From: Tenacibaculum sp. SZ-18
GTDB taxonomy: Bacteria; Bacteroidota; Bacteroidia; Flavobacteriales; Flavobacteriaceae
Assembly: GCF_002813915.1 (NCBI RefSeq)
Contig: NZ_CP019335.1
Coordinates: 2,215,777-2,279,776 of the forward strand
Length of the DNA: 64,000 nt
Reading direction: 5' to 3'
The stretch's first letter is position 1; each line of letters begins with the position of its first letter. Below the pieces are notes generated by a model. That model worked only from the letters and a program-made list of their open reading frames with translations, was not told the DNA's origin and did not search any database. A program made the translations under genes and the position numbers. Below, in pieces: positions 24,836-32,751 of the stretch.

Positions 24836-26107
24836 TTATTTCTTAATCAATTTATAGCTTGAAAGATTGCTATTTATGTTTACATGTATAAAATAGACTC
24901 CTGTTTCTATCACATTCAAGTCTAATATTTTTTGATTTGAACTTTCAAGAATAAGTTTTCCATTCATATCAAATATTGATACAGTAAATTCCGATTGGAT
25001 TTCATCAATATCTATTGTTAATTGGTTTTCTGTAGGATTTGGATAAATACTGATGTTTTCTGATTGACTATCAATTTCATTCAATGAAAGAATTGCTGAG
25101 CAAAATGCAGTCCTTTCATTTATTGGGTCACTACAAGGATTCGTATATATCGATTCAGGATAAATTGGTGAGGGGTTATCTGTAACTGTTAGTGGGTTTA
25201 ATTGTGACCCCATGCTCACTTGGGCAGCACTTCCATTTCCAAGTGCAATATCCTTAGCTGTCAAGTTACCTGTAAAAGTATAGTCTGCAAGTGCATTGAG
25301 TAACCGAAATGTAATGTAATAGTCATAAGCATTATACACACTATTTGTTGTGTACTGCGCTGCTTCACTGTGATTCGCTTCATAAACGTATCCCGAAACA
25401 GAGTCAGGATAAACGATAATGCAATCTTTGTTATTGCTATCAATGGATATATTATTAAAAACATCCATTCCCATTCTCAAATCGTTAATGTCATCTTTAT
25501 CGTAAAGAACAGTTAGCATCTTGCAATCGGTCGGAAAATTCGCAAGAGAACTCGTTCCTAGCTCAAATGAATAATAAGGGGCATCACAATAAATGAATTT
25601 TCCATTTGCACCCCAATTATTTTCAGTAAATAGCCTATACGATATTCTCGGAACAGCACCACCACCAAGCGAGTGACCATAAAAACCTACGCGTGAAGTG
25701 TCAATTATGTTCGGTAGATTTTGGGCTGCTTTGACAAAGCCATCAAATAGCGTGGTATATCTTTCCGCATTGGTAACTCCAAAGCTTTTGTACGGCACAT
25801 GTACTACAGCGTATCCATTTGAAACCAAGTTATTGATAGTTTCTTGGGAAAATGATGGGTAAATCCCCCCCCATCCGTGTAAAAAGAAAATAGTCGGAAC
25901 GGCTGTTGTTATGCCTTTTGGATAAAAGACTGAAATGTCCCGTGCTAAGAAATTATCGTTTGTAATATATGATACTGAAATTCCATTTGTTCCAAACGAA
26001 CCATAACCACTTGTGATTGCTGGAACTGGTCCTTCGTATTGTCCAAAGCAATTTGAAATTGCTAAGAATAAGGTGATTATTATAAAGTGATATTTCATAT
26101 TTTTCAT
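24836..26107 (-). CDS. T9SS-exported alpha/beta hydrolase (423 aa)
   Basis: A signal peptide (residues 1-22) is followed by an alpha/beta hydrolase of the dienelactone-hydrolase/PET-hydrolase-like type. FLHGWGG (75-81) is the oxyanion loop, GHSLGGG gives nucleophile Ser146, Asp203-206 (LYDKDD) the acid and His246 (EANHSEAA) the base. Residues about 350-423 are a Por-type C-terminal sorting domain with SIYPNPTENQL and ETGVYFIHV, ending SYKLIKK. That directs secretion through type IX. This is host-type cargo within a prophage, bounded by attC-like sites F and G. Substrate is unknown (an ester). Confidence 0.8.
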   Translation of the reverse strand: MKNMKYHFIIITLFLAISNCFGQYEGPVPAITSGYGSFGTNGISVSYITNDNFLARDISVFYPKGITTAVPTIFFLHGWGGIYPSFSQETINNLVSNGYAVVHVPYKSFGVTNAERYTTLFDGFVKAAQNLPNIIDTSRVGFYGHSLGGGAVPRISYRLFTENNWGANGKFIYCDAPYYSFELGTSSLANFPTDCKMLTVLYDKDDINDLRMGMDVFNNISIDSNNKDCIIVYPDSVSGYVYEANHSEAAQYTTNSVYNAYDYYITFRLLNALADYTFTGNLTAKDIALGNGSAAQVSMGSQLNPLTVTDNPSPIYPESIYTNPCSDPINERTAFCSAILSLNEIDSQSENISIYPNPTENQLTIDIDEIQSEFTVSIFDMNGKLILESSNQKILDLNVIETGVYFIHVNINSNLSSYKLIKK

Positions 26108-26118
26108 TTTTTTCAGCT

Positions 26119-26202
26119 TGCAGGTAACTTGTTTATATACGCATAAAATACGTCGTTATACACCCGATTTGGTATAGAAATCGACGTATTAATATGTATA
26201 TA
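26119..26202. repeat. attC-like palindrome G, upstream of the hydrolase gene
   Basis: TATATAC (26134-26140) pairs with GTATATA (26196-26202), ATACGTCG (26148-26155) with CGACGTAT (26182-26189), and inner TATAC/GTATA arms close a short tip. The left end, GCAGGTAACTTGTTTATATA, mirrors the GGTAAC end of site F. Confidence 0.45.
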
Positions 26203-26224
26203 CCTTTCTAGTAAAATTAGAAAA

Positions 26225-26241
26225 AAATATTATTTACTACA
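26225..26241. repeat. Right arm of a 17-bp inverted repeat flanking the hydrolase cassette
   Basis: The minus strand reads TTGTAGTAAATAATATT, identical to the plus strand at 24682-24698. The two arms enclose the hydrolase gene and both palindromes, defining a ~1.56-kb unit. Confidence 0.55.
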
Positions 26242-26282
26242 ATTATGTCAATGAACTTTCCGCCTTTGAGGTATCGGAGAAC

Positions 26283-26546
26283 CTACACTATTTTTATAAT
26301 TGGTATTTCATACCCCAACTCATTGAGAATTTTACAAATAAACAGAGGTAATTCATCAACTTCGATTTCTCCCTTTCTTACTCTCTTCAAAAGATTCATG
26401 TAATGACGATGAGGCAGTTCTCTTTTTATTGCCCAAATTGAAGCCACATTATTGAGATCCTTAGTTGATAATTCTGAAATACTAATCATTATTTCATTCG
26501 TTACGACAATGATTTTGCCTTTAATATTATGATTGAACTCAAACAT
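26283..26546 (-). CDS. Small phage protein of unknown function (87 aa)
   Basis: This 87-aa protein begins MFEFNHNIKGKIIVVTNEIM; an internal ATG at 26489 would instead avoid overlapping the Cys-rich ORF at 26501-26623. The C-terminal half is helical. It marks the return to the phage early operon after the cassette island. No family is recognised. Confidence 0.5.
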   Translation of the reverse strand: MFEFNHNIKGKIIVVTNEIMISISELSTKDLNNVASIWAIKRELPHRHYMNLLKRVRKGEIEVDELPLFICKILNELGYEIPIIKIV

Positions 26547-26623
26547 TTCCCTTTTACAATCAAAGGATTTGTTTTACAATTCACATATCCCTCTGTTGTA
26601 CATCCTTGGTGATTTTCACACAT
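26501..26623 (-). CDS. Candidate Cys-rich small protein (40 aa)
   Basis: ATG at 26623 starts MCENHQGCTTEGYVNC, then KTNPLIVKGKCLSS. Four Cys and one His in this spacing could bind zinc. It starts eight bases after the stop of the zinc-finger membrane protein and overlaps the 87-aa gene by 46 bp in another frame. It may be a real small gene or a chance frame. Confidence 0.3.
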   Translation of the reverse strand: MCENHQGCTTEGYVNCKTNPLIVKGKCLSSIIILKAKSLS

Positions 26624-26630
26624 TGTTTGA

Positions 26631-27185
26631 TCACACTTTATCTTTCTGTTCTTCACTTTCTTTATGCTTTTTATAGATTTTACAATGGGCTTTATGTCCG
26701 CTTAATTGACTTGCATTTTCGAACCTTGCTCCACATACACATTTGTGTTTTTCAAGTAGCTTTTCTCTAGCTTCTTTTTGCTCAACTTCTGCTAACTCTT
26801 GCTCATACTTTGCTTTGTATATGCTTATTAAGACCAGTCCTATCAAGGCATAAAACACACTTATAAAAATTGACCTGAATAACACAACACCGGAACTCTG
26901 AAATACTCTTAAGATGAATAGCATCATGGCAACATCAATGAAAAAGATGTAATACGAGACATTTTTAATCTTCAATTTGTCCTTATGGATGTATGAAACC
27001 AATAAAAACGAAGCTGCAATTAAGGCACTAAAAAGAGAAGCAATAACCCTGTTATTTTCGTTGGTAATGTTTACACCTAAAGCTTCGTAAAATAGATAGT
27101 AAGCTTTGAAAGTATAACCCAAAACATAGAGCAACATTAAAATCGTTACTAGCCTTAAACTGTTAATTGACTTTTCCAGTTTCAT
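26631..27185 (-). CDS. Four-helix membrane protein with C-terminal zinc finger
   Basis: I choose ATG at 27185. Four hydrophobic segments occupy residues about 12-32, 48-66, 78-95 and 103-122, followed by a cytoplasmic Glu/Lys coiled coil and then KCVCGARFENASQLSGHKAH with a final Cys. The CxC-x12-HxxxC set fits a C2H2/C2HC finger, with a QLSGH core like the QALGGH of plant fingers. The protein may tether nucleic acid or a partner to the membrane. It overlaps the upstream gene's end by 23 bp. Confidence 0.55.
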   Translation of the reverse strand: MKLEKSINSLRLVTILMLLYVLGYTFKAYYLFYEALGVNITNENNRVIASLFSALIAASFLLVSYIHKDKLKIKNVSYYIFFIDVAMMLFILRVFQSSGVVLFRSIFISVFYALIGLVLISIYKAKYEQELAEVEQKEAREKLLEKHKCVCGARFENASQLSGHKAHCKIYKKHKESEEQKDKV

Positions 27186-27339
27186 CACAAAGTTTTGTTA
27201 GGATAAATTCTTCGTTTTTAAAGTCCATATCAAATAAAGTATTAGGTGGATTTCCGCTTTTTTCGGAGAACAATTCTAAATCAAGAAGTGTTTTAAACTT
27301 GATCTTCTCTCCTATTTTCATGTCCAGTAATCTTTCCAT
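27163..27339 (-). CDS. Small phage protein of unknown function (58 aa)
   Basis: Several starts are possible (TTG 27390, ATG 27381, ATG 27339). I choose 27339, 14 bases after the previous stop, giving MERLLDMKIGEKIKFKTLLD onward. It is soluble and acidic at the end. No family is recognised. Confidence 0.4.
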   Translation of the reverse strand: MERLLDMKIGEKIKFKTLLDLELFSEKSGNPPNTLFDMDFKNEEFILTKLCDETGKVN

Positions 27340-27352
27340 AAAAACCTCAGTC

Positions 27353-27607
27353 TCATTTTTTATAATTTGTAATAGTTTCATGAAATTCAAATTGTTTTAA
27401 AATTTTATTTGAATAATATTTATACTTCTCGATAATAGATTTGTTAATATCCTTTGTCCTGTGAAGTTCTTCTGGATATGTATGCTTTCTACCATTATTA
27501 TTTACTTGAATTTTAACATACTTTCCCATTGAAGTAACCGGATAAATTCTAACCCCGTTATTAATACAAAGAGACATTGCTTTTGATATTTCAATGGATT
27601 TCAACAT
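27353..27607 (-). CDS. Small phage protein of unknown function (84 aa)
   Basis: This 84-aa basic protein starts two bases from the stop of the helicase gene. Its pattern VKIQVNNNGRKHTYPEELHR suggests a beta hairpin then helices. It may be a replication accessory factor by position only. Confidence 0.45.
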   Translation of the reverse strand: MLKSIEISKAMSLCINNGVRIYPVTSMGKYVKIQVNNNGRKHTYPEELHRTKDINKSIIEKYKYYSNKILKQFEFHETITNYKK

Positions 27608-27609
27608 AA

Positions 27610-28998
27610 CTAAAATGCCTCCTCTGGACTTATTCCCTGAATCTGATCTTGAAAATTTTCGTCTTTTTCTAGATCACTAAACAATGTATACTCAGCTTCA
27701 AACTTCATTCTAGCTCTGACTAGACCACCATTCCTATTTTTAGCTACTATATATTCAGCCTCTCCAAGACATGAAGTATGTTCTTCATCCCATTCGGTCA
27801 TTCCATAGTATTCAGGTCTATATAAAAACCCAACCATATCGGCATCTTGCTCAATAGCTCCCGACTCACGAAGATCTGACAGCAAAGGACGCTTAGTTCC
27901 TCCTCTAGACTCTACAGCTCTAGATAATTGAGATAATGCAATTACAGGGATGTTCAGATCTTTAGCGATAGTTTTCAGACCTCTAGAAATCTTTGATATT
28001 TCCTGTTCTCTATTAAATTTCACACTACTAGAAGTCATTAATTGCAAATAATCAACAATCAATATCTTTATTCCATACACGCTCTTTAATCTTTGGGCTT
28101 TAATCTGAAGTTGCTCGATAGATAAACTAGTAGTATCATCAATTAATAATGGTTTAGATTTAATGATCTGATGATACCTATCTACCAGCTTCTCATCTTC
28201 ATCATTAATACCTTCTTTATTGAATTTAGAAAGTGGAATCTTATTCTCCATTGAAATTATTCTGCTCACTAATGTTTCCTTACTCATCTCTAAACAGAAG
28301 AAAGCTGTTGGAACTTCAAGCATCATGAGAGTAGAAGCAGCTTTTAAAGCGAAGGCTGTCTTCCCCATTCCTGGTCTAGCTGCTAATATGATTAACTCCC
28401 CATTTCTCCAACCTCCAGAACTATTTGTTAATTTTTTTATTGGTGTTATTAAACCTGGAGTAATTTCTCCACGATATATTTTTTTCCCTTTCTCCTTTAC
28501 ATAATCCACTATATCGGAAAACCTTACTTCATTCTTCTTAACAGCTAATTCACTTATATTATTAAGAAAGTCATATGTTTTATCTAGTAATTTGAATACA
28601 TCAACATCATCCTTATATGCCTCCTTCAAAAAGCTTTGACTGGATACAATTATTGATCTCTGAATGTATGTCTGAATCAATATTCTAGAATGATATTCAA
28701 TATGAGCTGAGGATGCTACTTTTTGACTTAGCTCTATAGGATAAACAACACCTCCTGCTTTCTCGGTTTTACCTGATCTTTTTAACTCACTAGAGACAGT
28801 AAGCATATCTATAGCCTTAGATTCGGAAAACAATCTTTTTATTGAAGAAAAAACCTCTCTATTTCTTGGCTCAAAAAATACTTCCTCGTGCAAAACATCA
28901 ATGATTATTCCTACGGAAGAAGAATCAATTAACATAGCTCCCAATACAGCCTGTTCTAAATCTATTGCTTTTGGCAATATTTTCAATTCTGTTTCCAT
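27610..28998 (-). CDS. dnaB: Replicative DNA helicase, DnaB family
   Basis: This 462-aa protein has the helical DnaB N-terminal domain ([20 protein letters not shown]) and a RecA-like ATPase with Walker A [9 protein letters not shown] (206-214), Walker B [10 protein letters not shown] and the DnaB signature [28 protein letters not shown]. It would load as a hexamer on the phage origin. It starts one base from the stop of the DUF4373 initiator gene. Length matches bacterial DnaB closely, so it is a phage-borne homologue of host helicase. Confidence 0.95.
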   Translation of the reverse strand: [462 protein letters not shown]

Positions 28999-28999
28999 T

Positions 29000-29752
29000 T
29001 TAAACTAGTGGTATTGTATCTGTATGATTATGTGTTTTTTGTTCCTTAGACTTCAGATGCCAGTTTCTAAAATGACTCGCAAAATCCTCTTCCGTTTTTA
29101 CTAATGTGTTCCTCTCCTCTAAAGTTTTAACGAACTCCTTTATTCTGGTTTTTAGATGGGTTAAATCTTGAATTCTGTTTTTTTTATTGTTTATAACAGC
29201 ATTACATACTCGTTGGTTTTTTAAGTATTCAATAGATAATTGTTCAATGGGCTTTAAGACATTCGATGTGATAGTACTTTCTTTACTCTTCTTTACTTTA
29301 TTTTCCTTTACTTTACTTTGTGTACTATCTGTTTCATTAACTTGGGTTATTGCTACATTAACTGAGGTTTCTGTTTCAAGAACATTTATTTTCGTGTCTA
29401 TAACTACCTTACCACGTTTTGCGGAGATATACCTTTTTTGTATGGATGCAGATGTAAGAATTCTTTCACAATCAAAAACACGCTTATTGAAAAGCCCATT
29501 AGAGACACAAAAGTTTATTGTTTCATTTACTACGGTTTCGGCAATATTTAGCTTGTCTGACACATCAAACAAAAAATCATCATCACACAAGACGAAACAC
29601 CCTTTTCCTCGGTATATCTCGCAAAGCACGAGGCTAAACACTGTAAAACCCTTGCAACCATGAGTCTTAAGTAATTTCCTAACTTTTCTATCACTGAATA
29701 TGTCAGTGTCGAAAGGAAAGTAGTCTAGACCGTTTTTTATTGGTCTAGCCAT
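29000..29752 (-). CDS. Phage replication initiator-like protein (DUF4373 / Lin1244-Lin1753 type)
   Basis: This 250-aa protein has an N-terminal winged-helix-like domain starting MARPIKNGLDYFPFDTDIFS and continuing KVRKLLKTHGCKGFTVFSLV, the hallmark of the DUF4373 family seen beside phage helicases. A Lys/Ser linker (145-165) precedes a C-terminal helix with FASHFRNWHL, also usual in these proteins. It probably binds the origin and loads DnaB, which follows immediately. Confidence 0.75.
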   Translation of the reverse strand: MARPIKNGLDYFPFDTDIFSDRKVRKLLKTHGCKGFTVFSLVLCEIYRGKGCFVLCDDDFLFDVSDKLNIAETVVNETINFCVSNGLFNKRVFDCERILTSASIQKRYISAKRGKVVIDTKINVLETETSVNVAITQVNETDSTQSKVKENKVKKSKESTITSNVLKPIEQLSIEYLKNQRVCNAVINNKKNRIQDLTHLKTRIKEFVKTLEERNTLVKTEEDFASHFRNWHLKSKEQKTHNHTDTIPLV

Positions 29753-29778
29753 AATTTGATAAAGAACTGTTTAAATTG

Positions 29779-29961
29779 TTAAAATTTACTTTTACTAAAT
29801 TGGTCTAATTGAGCCTCAACTCTTCTTTTTTCTCCTTTCAATTTTTCTAACTGATTTTCTGATAGATCTCCTTCTCTTATCTCTTCTTCTATGAATAATT
29901 GTAAATTATTAAGGTAGCCCCCTGGATATACATAATCCCCTATTGTCAATACAACTTCCAT
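29779..29961 (-). CDS. Small phage protein of unknown function (60 aa)
   Basis: ATG at 29961 gives MEVVLTIGDYVYPGGYLNNL and a charged C-terminal coiled coil. A GTG eight codons upstream would overlap the preceding gene. Early operon member, unknown role. Confidence 0.45.
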   Translation of the reverse strand: MEVVLTIGDYVYPGGYLNNLQLFIEEEIREGDLSENQLEKLKGEKRRVEAQLDQFSKSKF

Positions 29962-29978
29962 AGTAATTCCTTTTAAAA

Positions 29979-30260
29979 TCAACACTTCTCTAACCCTATC
30001 AAAATATTGTTATCGAATCTTCTATTCTCTCCACTTCTCAAAACTTCATTAAATTCCATTATGAAATGAATTAGTATAAAGTCCTTAACATTAATATTTT
30101 CTAAAAGTGAATACTTATCCTTTCTAACTTGAAAACGACAAGCCTTTGTTTGACCTTCAGGCATTACTATTAAATCAATTCTCTCAGTATTTGGAAGTCC
30201 TTTTCCTCTAACAATACTTATCTTTTCTTTTTTTAATACTATAGCTGAAGTTGATGGCAT
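29979..30260 (-). CDS. Small phage protein of unknown function (93 aa)
   Basis: This 93-aa soluble protein lies two bases after the exonuclease gene stop. It begins MPSTSAIVLKKEKISIVRGK and is beta-rich then helical. It may cooperate in recombination or replication, by position only. Confidence 0.45.
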   Translation of the reverse strand: MPSTSAIVLKKEKISIVRGKGLPNTERIDLIVMPEGQTKACRFQVRKDKYSLLENINVKDFILIHFIMEFNEVLRSGENRRFDNNILIGLEKC

Positions 30261-30262
30261 AT

Positions 30263-31210
30263 TTAAGCTGCTTTTTTATCGATTAACTCTACTAACCTTT
30301 TTTGATTTTCTGGTATTGACATTAGAACTTCGTTCATGTATTTTCTAGCTAAACCAACCATCTCCTTTAATTGATTATTTCTAACCTCGCAATACTCATG
30401 ACGAAATACTTTTACTCTCATTTCTTCTGGTATCTCCACAAAAACACCTTCAAACCAACTTAACTCAATATTGAAAGAGGTAGTTTCTATAAACTCTGTT
30501 AATCCTTGAGTAGTGAAAATGTGATTACAAATAGTTTCTACAACTAATTCCTTCTCTTTATCTCCTTTAATGACAGCATCTTGATTAAATAAGAAAAACT
30601 TCCAATCCAATTTTCTTAATTCATCCTCTAACAAGCGACTTGGCGTATCAATTAAGACATAAATTAATTCAGCTTCCTTCAATCCCCATAGATCCATATA
30701 ACAATCTAATTGCCATTCATATCCTTTATTCTTTATCTTAGAATCCGTCAGTGGGAAAGTTTCATAAGACCATGAAGTTTTTATATCCCTAATCTTTGCC
30801 TGGGCGTTATCACATTCGCCCGAGAAGTAATCATTTTCTTTCCTAATTTTATTCTTCAACATTAATTTGTCGATGTATCTTGAATAAGTAGTAAAGGATT
30901 TATCTTCGCCTTGAATTCCTTTATCAGTGTACTTGTTTTTTACTCTTGAACTCCTTTTCGTCAAGGTTTCATATACTAGCCTTTCTAGATACTTTTTAGA
31001 ACCATCAGTTAACTTACATTTTTCATTTTTCCTTGCTAATAGCCCACCTAAAGTTGAAAGTTGTTTCTCCGTTAATGGTTTCTCTCCATCATCATACCTT
31101 TTCTTTAAATCAGACAAAGTATTTTCCTGATTCTCTGTTAATGGTTTTGGAATTCCTCCCATAATATTAACAATCGCATGAGGTCTGAATAAATAATTAT
31201 CGAAATTCAT
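30263..31210 (-). CDS. Phage RecB-type exonuclease (PD-(D/E)XK), partner of RecT
   Basis: The C-terminal two thirds of this 315-aa protein has the nuclease pattern FSGECDN followed by KIRDIKTSW (Asp-x-Lys catalytic pair) and YEWQLDCYMDLWGLKEAELI, the QxxxY-type helix of RecB-family exonucleases. The N-terminal 90 residues are an unrecognised charged extension. It should resect double-strand ends to give single strands for the RecT protein encoded four bases upstream. The pair forms a phage homologous-recombination module. Confidence 0.75.
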   Translation of the reverse strand: MNFDNYLFRPHAIVNIMGGIPKPLTENQENTLSDLKKRYDDGEKPLTEKQLSTLGGLLARKNEKCKLTDGSKKYLERLVYETLTKRSSRVKNKYTDKGIQGEDKSFTTYSRYIDKLMLKNKIRKENDYFSGECDNAQAKIRDIKTSWSYETFPLTDSKIKNKGYEWQLDCYMDLWGLKEAELIYVLIDTPSRLLEDELRKLDWKFFLFNQDAVIKGDKEKELVVETICNHIFTTQGLTEFIETTSFNIELSWFEGVFVEIPEEMRVKVFRHEYCEVRNNQLKEMVGLARKYMNEVLMSIPENQKRLVELIDKKAA

Positions 31211-31214
31211 AATG

Positions 31215-32099
31215 TTAGTTTATAAGTTCATTTTGAAGTAACTCACTCTCCCTATTTTTGAGGTCTTGATCAAATAGAGTTATTTGTTCTCTATCTAGAG
31301 AATCTTGGACATCTTTCAATTCTTGAATTGATTCAGCTTTATTAATAAATTCTTTAATACGAGCATTCTCCTCATTTATAGATTCTTGCGTTACATCTAT
31401 AGTATGACCATTATCTATATATTGATAATTGCCTTCATTCTCTTGAACAGATTGATCAGCCAATTGCGCCCTTTGCATTTCAATAGACATGATTCCCCAT
31501 TTCGAAATCATATTTTTCAAAACAGTTTTTTTAGCCATTGCATGAAATTGATCTTTATCACTCCATGGAGAATGAGATTTACCATAAGCTTTGGAATATT
31601 TTTTTGCGTGATTTGTAACTTCTTCTTTACTCCAATACGTCATTTTCTCCATACCATTATTCAACATAAAGTAAGAAGCATAACCCACGATTTCTCCTGT
31701 TCCAACTACATCAAAATTTGCATTTAATTCTTCTGTCAAACGATTAAAAGAAGTAAATTGATTTTCATAAACTTCAGTAACATTAATCCTCTTGTATTGA
31801 CCTGTTCTTAATGCTAGTTGTACAAAACCTTTCCATCCCATTTGAAACTGTGCTTGCCCTTTGTAAGGAACAATCCATGCAAAGCCTAAATTTGGATTTA
31901 TCTCTAAGTTTAAAATCGCTGCTGTAGCTGCTGCATTTAACACTGTATTTGGATCAGCGTTTTTTAAAAGTCTATTACCATTAATTACTTGTAATACGGA
32001 AGAGATAAAACCAGGTGCTTTCTTCCCAAGTAATTTTTCAAATCTTTCTTGTATAGACTTTTGTCCAAATAAATCCTTTGTTGATAATTGTGTACTCAT
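31215..32099 (-). CDS. recT: RecT single-strand annealing protein
   Basis: This 294-aa protein shows the RecT core: NAAATAAILNLEINPNLGFA, IVPYKGQAQFQMGWKGFVQL, ALRTGQYKRINVTEVYENQF and AKKTVLKNMISKWGIMSIEM. It anneals complementary single strands during phage replication and recombination. It is followed directly by the exonuclease gene. A leader hairpin (32103-32161) sits just before its start. Confidence 0.93.
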   Translation of the reverse strand: MSTQLSTKDLFGQKSIQERFEKLLGKKAPGFISSVLQVINGNRLLKNADPNTVLNAAATAAILNLEINPNLGFAWIVPYKGQAQFQMGWKGFVQLALRTGQYKRINVTEVYENQFTSFNRLTEELNANFDVVGTGEIVGYASYFMLNNGMEKMTYWSKEEVTNHAKKYSKAYGKSHSPWSDKDQFHAMAKKTVLKNMISKWGIMSIEMQRAQLADQSVQENEGNYQYIDNGHTIDVTQESINEENARIKEFINKAESIQELKDVQDSLDREQITLFDQDLKNRESELLQNELIN

Positions 32100-32102
32100 T
32101 TT

Positions 32103-32161
32103 TTCCAGTTGTTTTAATTTTTCCAGTCAGGGTTTGAAGTAATCGCACCCATCAACTGGAA
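32103..32161 (-). promoter_or_regulatory. Leader hairpin before recT
   Basis: CAACTGGAA and TTCCAGTTG (9 bp each) pair across a 41-nt loop that also contains a second CCAGT copy, so two alternative folds are possible. The 3' arm ends about 3 bases before the recT start, where it could block or expose ribosome entry. Confidence 0.4.
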
Positions 32162-32170
32162 TCGTTATTT

Positions 32171-32311
32171 TTATTTTTGTTTTTCTTTCTTAATTTGATG
32201 TTTAATAATATCCTGATTCTCTTGGTATAACTTTTCTGAAAGTCTCCAGTAGTAAACTGCAATCCCAAGAGATAAGAATGCTGTCAATGCACTTAATAAT
32301 TCAAAATTCAT
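32171..32311 (-). CDS. Small single-pass membrane protein (46 aa)
   Basis: ATG at 32311 gives MNFELLSALTAFLSLGIAVY as one transmembrane helix, then a charged helix ending KKEKQK. A longer frame from 32356 would run through the leader hairpin, so I reject it. Unknown function; early operon. Confidence 0.5.
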   Translation of the reverse strand: MNFELLSALTAFLSLGIAVYYWRLSEKLYQENQDIIKHQIKKEKQK

Positions 32312-32331
32312 TTTCTTTGTTTTTAATATTA

Positions 32332-32373
32332 AGGCGACCAAATACCAGTCCCCCAACCTATAGTTGATCGCCT
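32332..32373 (-). promoter_or_regulatory. Stable hairpin between two small early genes
   Basis: AGGCGATCAA and TTGGTCGCCT on the minus strand form 10 bp with one G-U pair around a 22-nt loop. It begins at the stop of the 65-aa gene and lies before the 46-aa gene; no long U tract follows, so a processing or attenuation role is as likely as termination. Confidence 0.45.
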
Positions 32374-32569
32374 ATTTTGGGATTCCATAACCAATGAAGC
32401 TTAACCTCCCGTTGTCATTTTTCTTAAAGACTTCGTATGATGAAGTTTTCATTTCTTTAGCTTTTAAATCAGCTAAATCTCTCGTCTCCAAATCTTCTCC
32501 TTCGATTAATAATGTTCTATTATTAATTATGTGCCTTGTAACATCTTTACCTTCTTCGTTGTAATACAT
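32372..32569 (-). CDS. Small phage protein of unknown function (65 aa)
   Basis: This 65-aa soluble protein begins MYYNEEGKDVTRHIINNRTL. No motif is recognised. Its leader contains a possible pseudoknot (32594-32669). Confidence 0.45.
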   Translation of the reverse strand: MYYNEEGKDVTRHIINNRTLLIEGEDLETRDLADLKAKEMKTSSYEVFKKNDNGRLSFIGYGIPK

Positions 32570-32593
32570 TTTTAATTATTTTTTTAAAAAGAA

Positions 32594-32669
32594 GGAGGCG
32601 ACAGTAAAACCTCCGTGTAAACTCACAACCAAATAACTATTCAATGAAAAATTACTTCTTCCTACTGTC
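32594..32669 (-). promoter_or_regulatory. Possible leader pseudoknot
   Basis: GGAGG (32594-32598) can pair with CCTCC (32610-32614), and GACAGTA (32600-32606) with TACTGTC (32663-32669). The two pairings interleave, as in an H-type pseudoknot. It lies 25 to 100 bases before the 65-aa gene. Confidence 0.35.
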
Positions 32670-32684
32670 CTTAATCTTTTAAAA

Positions 32685-32735
32685 GCCCTCTCCCACAAAA
32701 AAACCAATAACCAATACTAAACTCAGAGAGAGGGC
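32685..32735 (-). terminator. GC-rich hairpin after the 70-aa gene
   Basis: GCCCTCTC and GAGAGGGC (8 bp) pair across a 35-nt loop; on the minus strand TTTT follows the stem. It lies just after the stop at 32752 and may end or attenuate that transcript. Confidence 0.4.
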
Positions 32736-32751
32736 ATAAATGAGAACTTGT

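Noticed and set aside
29187..29663. 158-codon plus-strand frame
   Set aside because: It is antisense to the DUF4373 initiator; Phe/Leu/Ser-rich composition is typical of a shadow.
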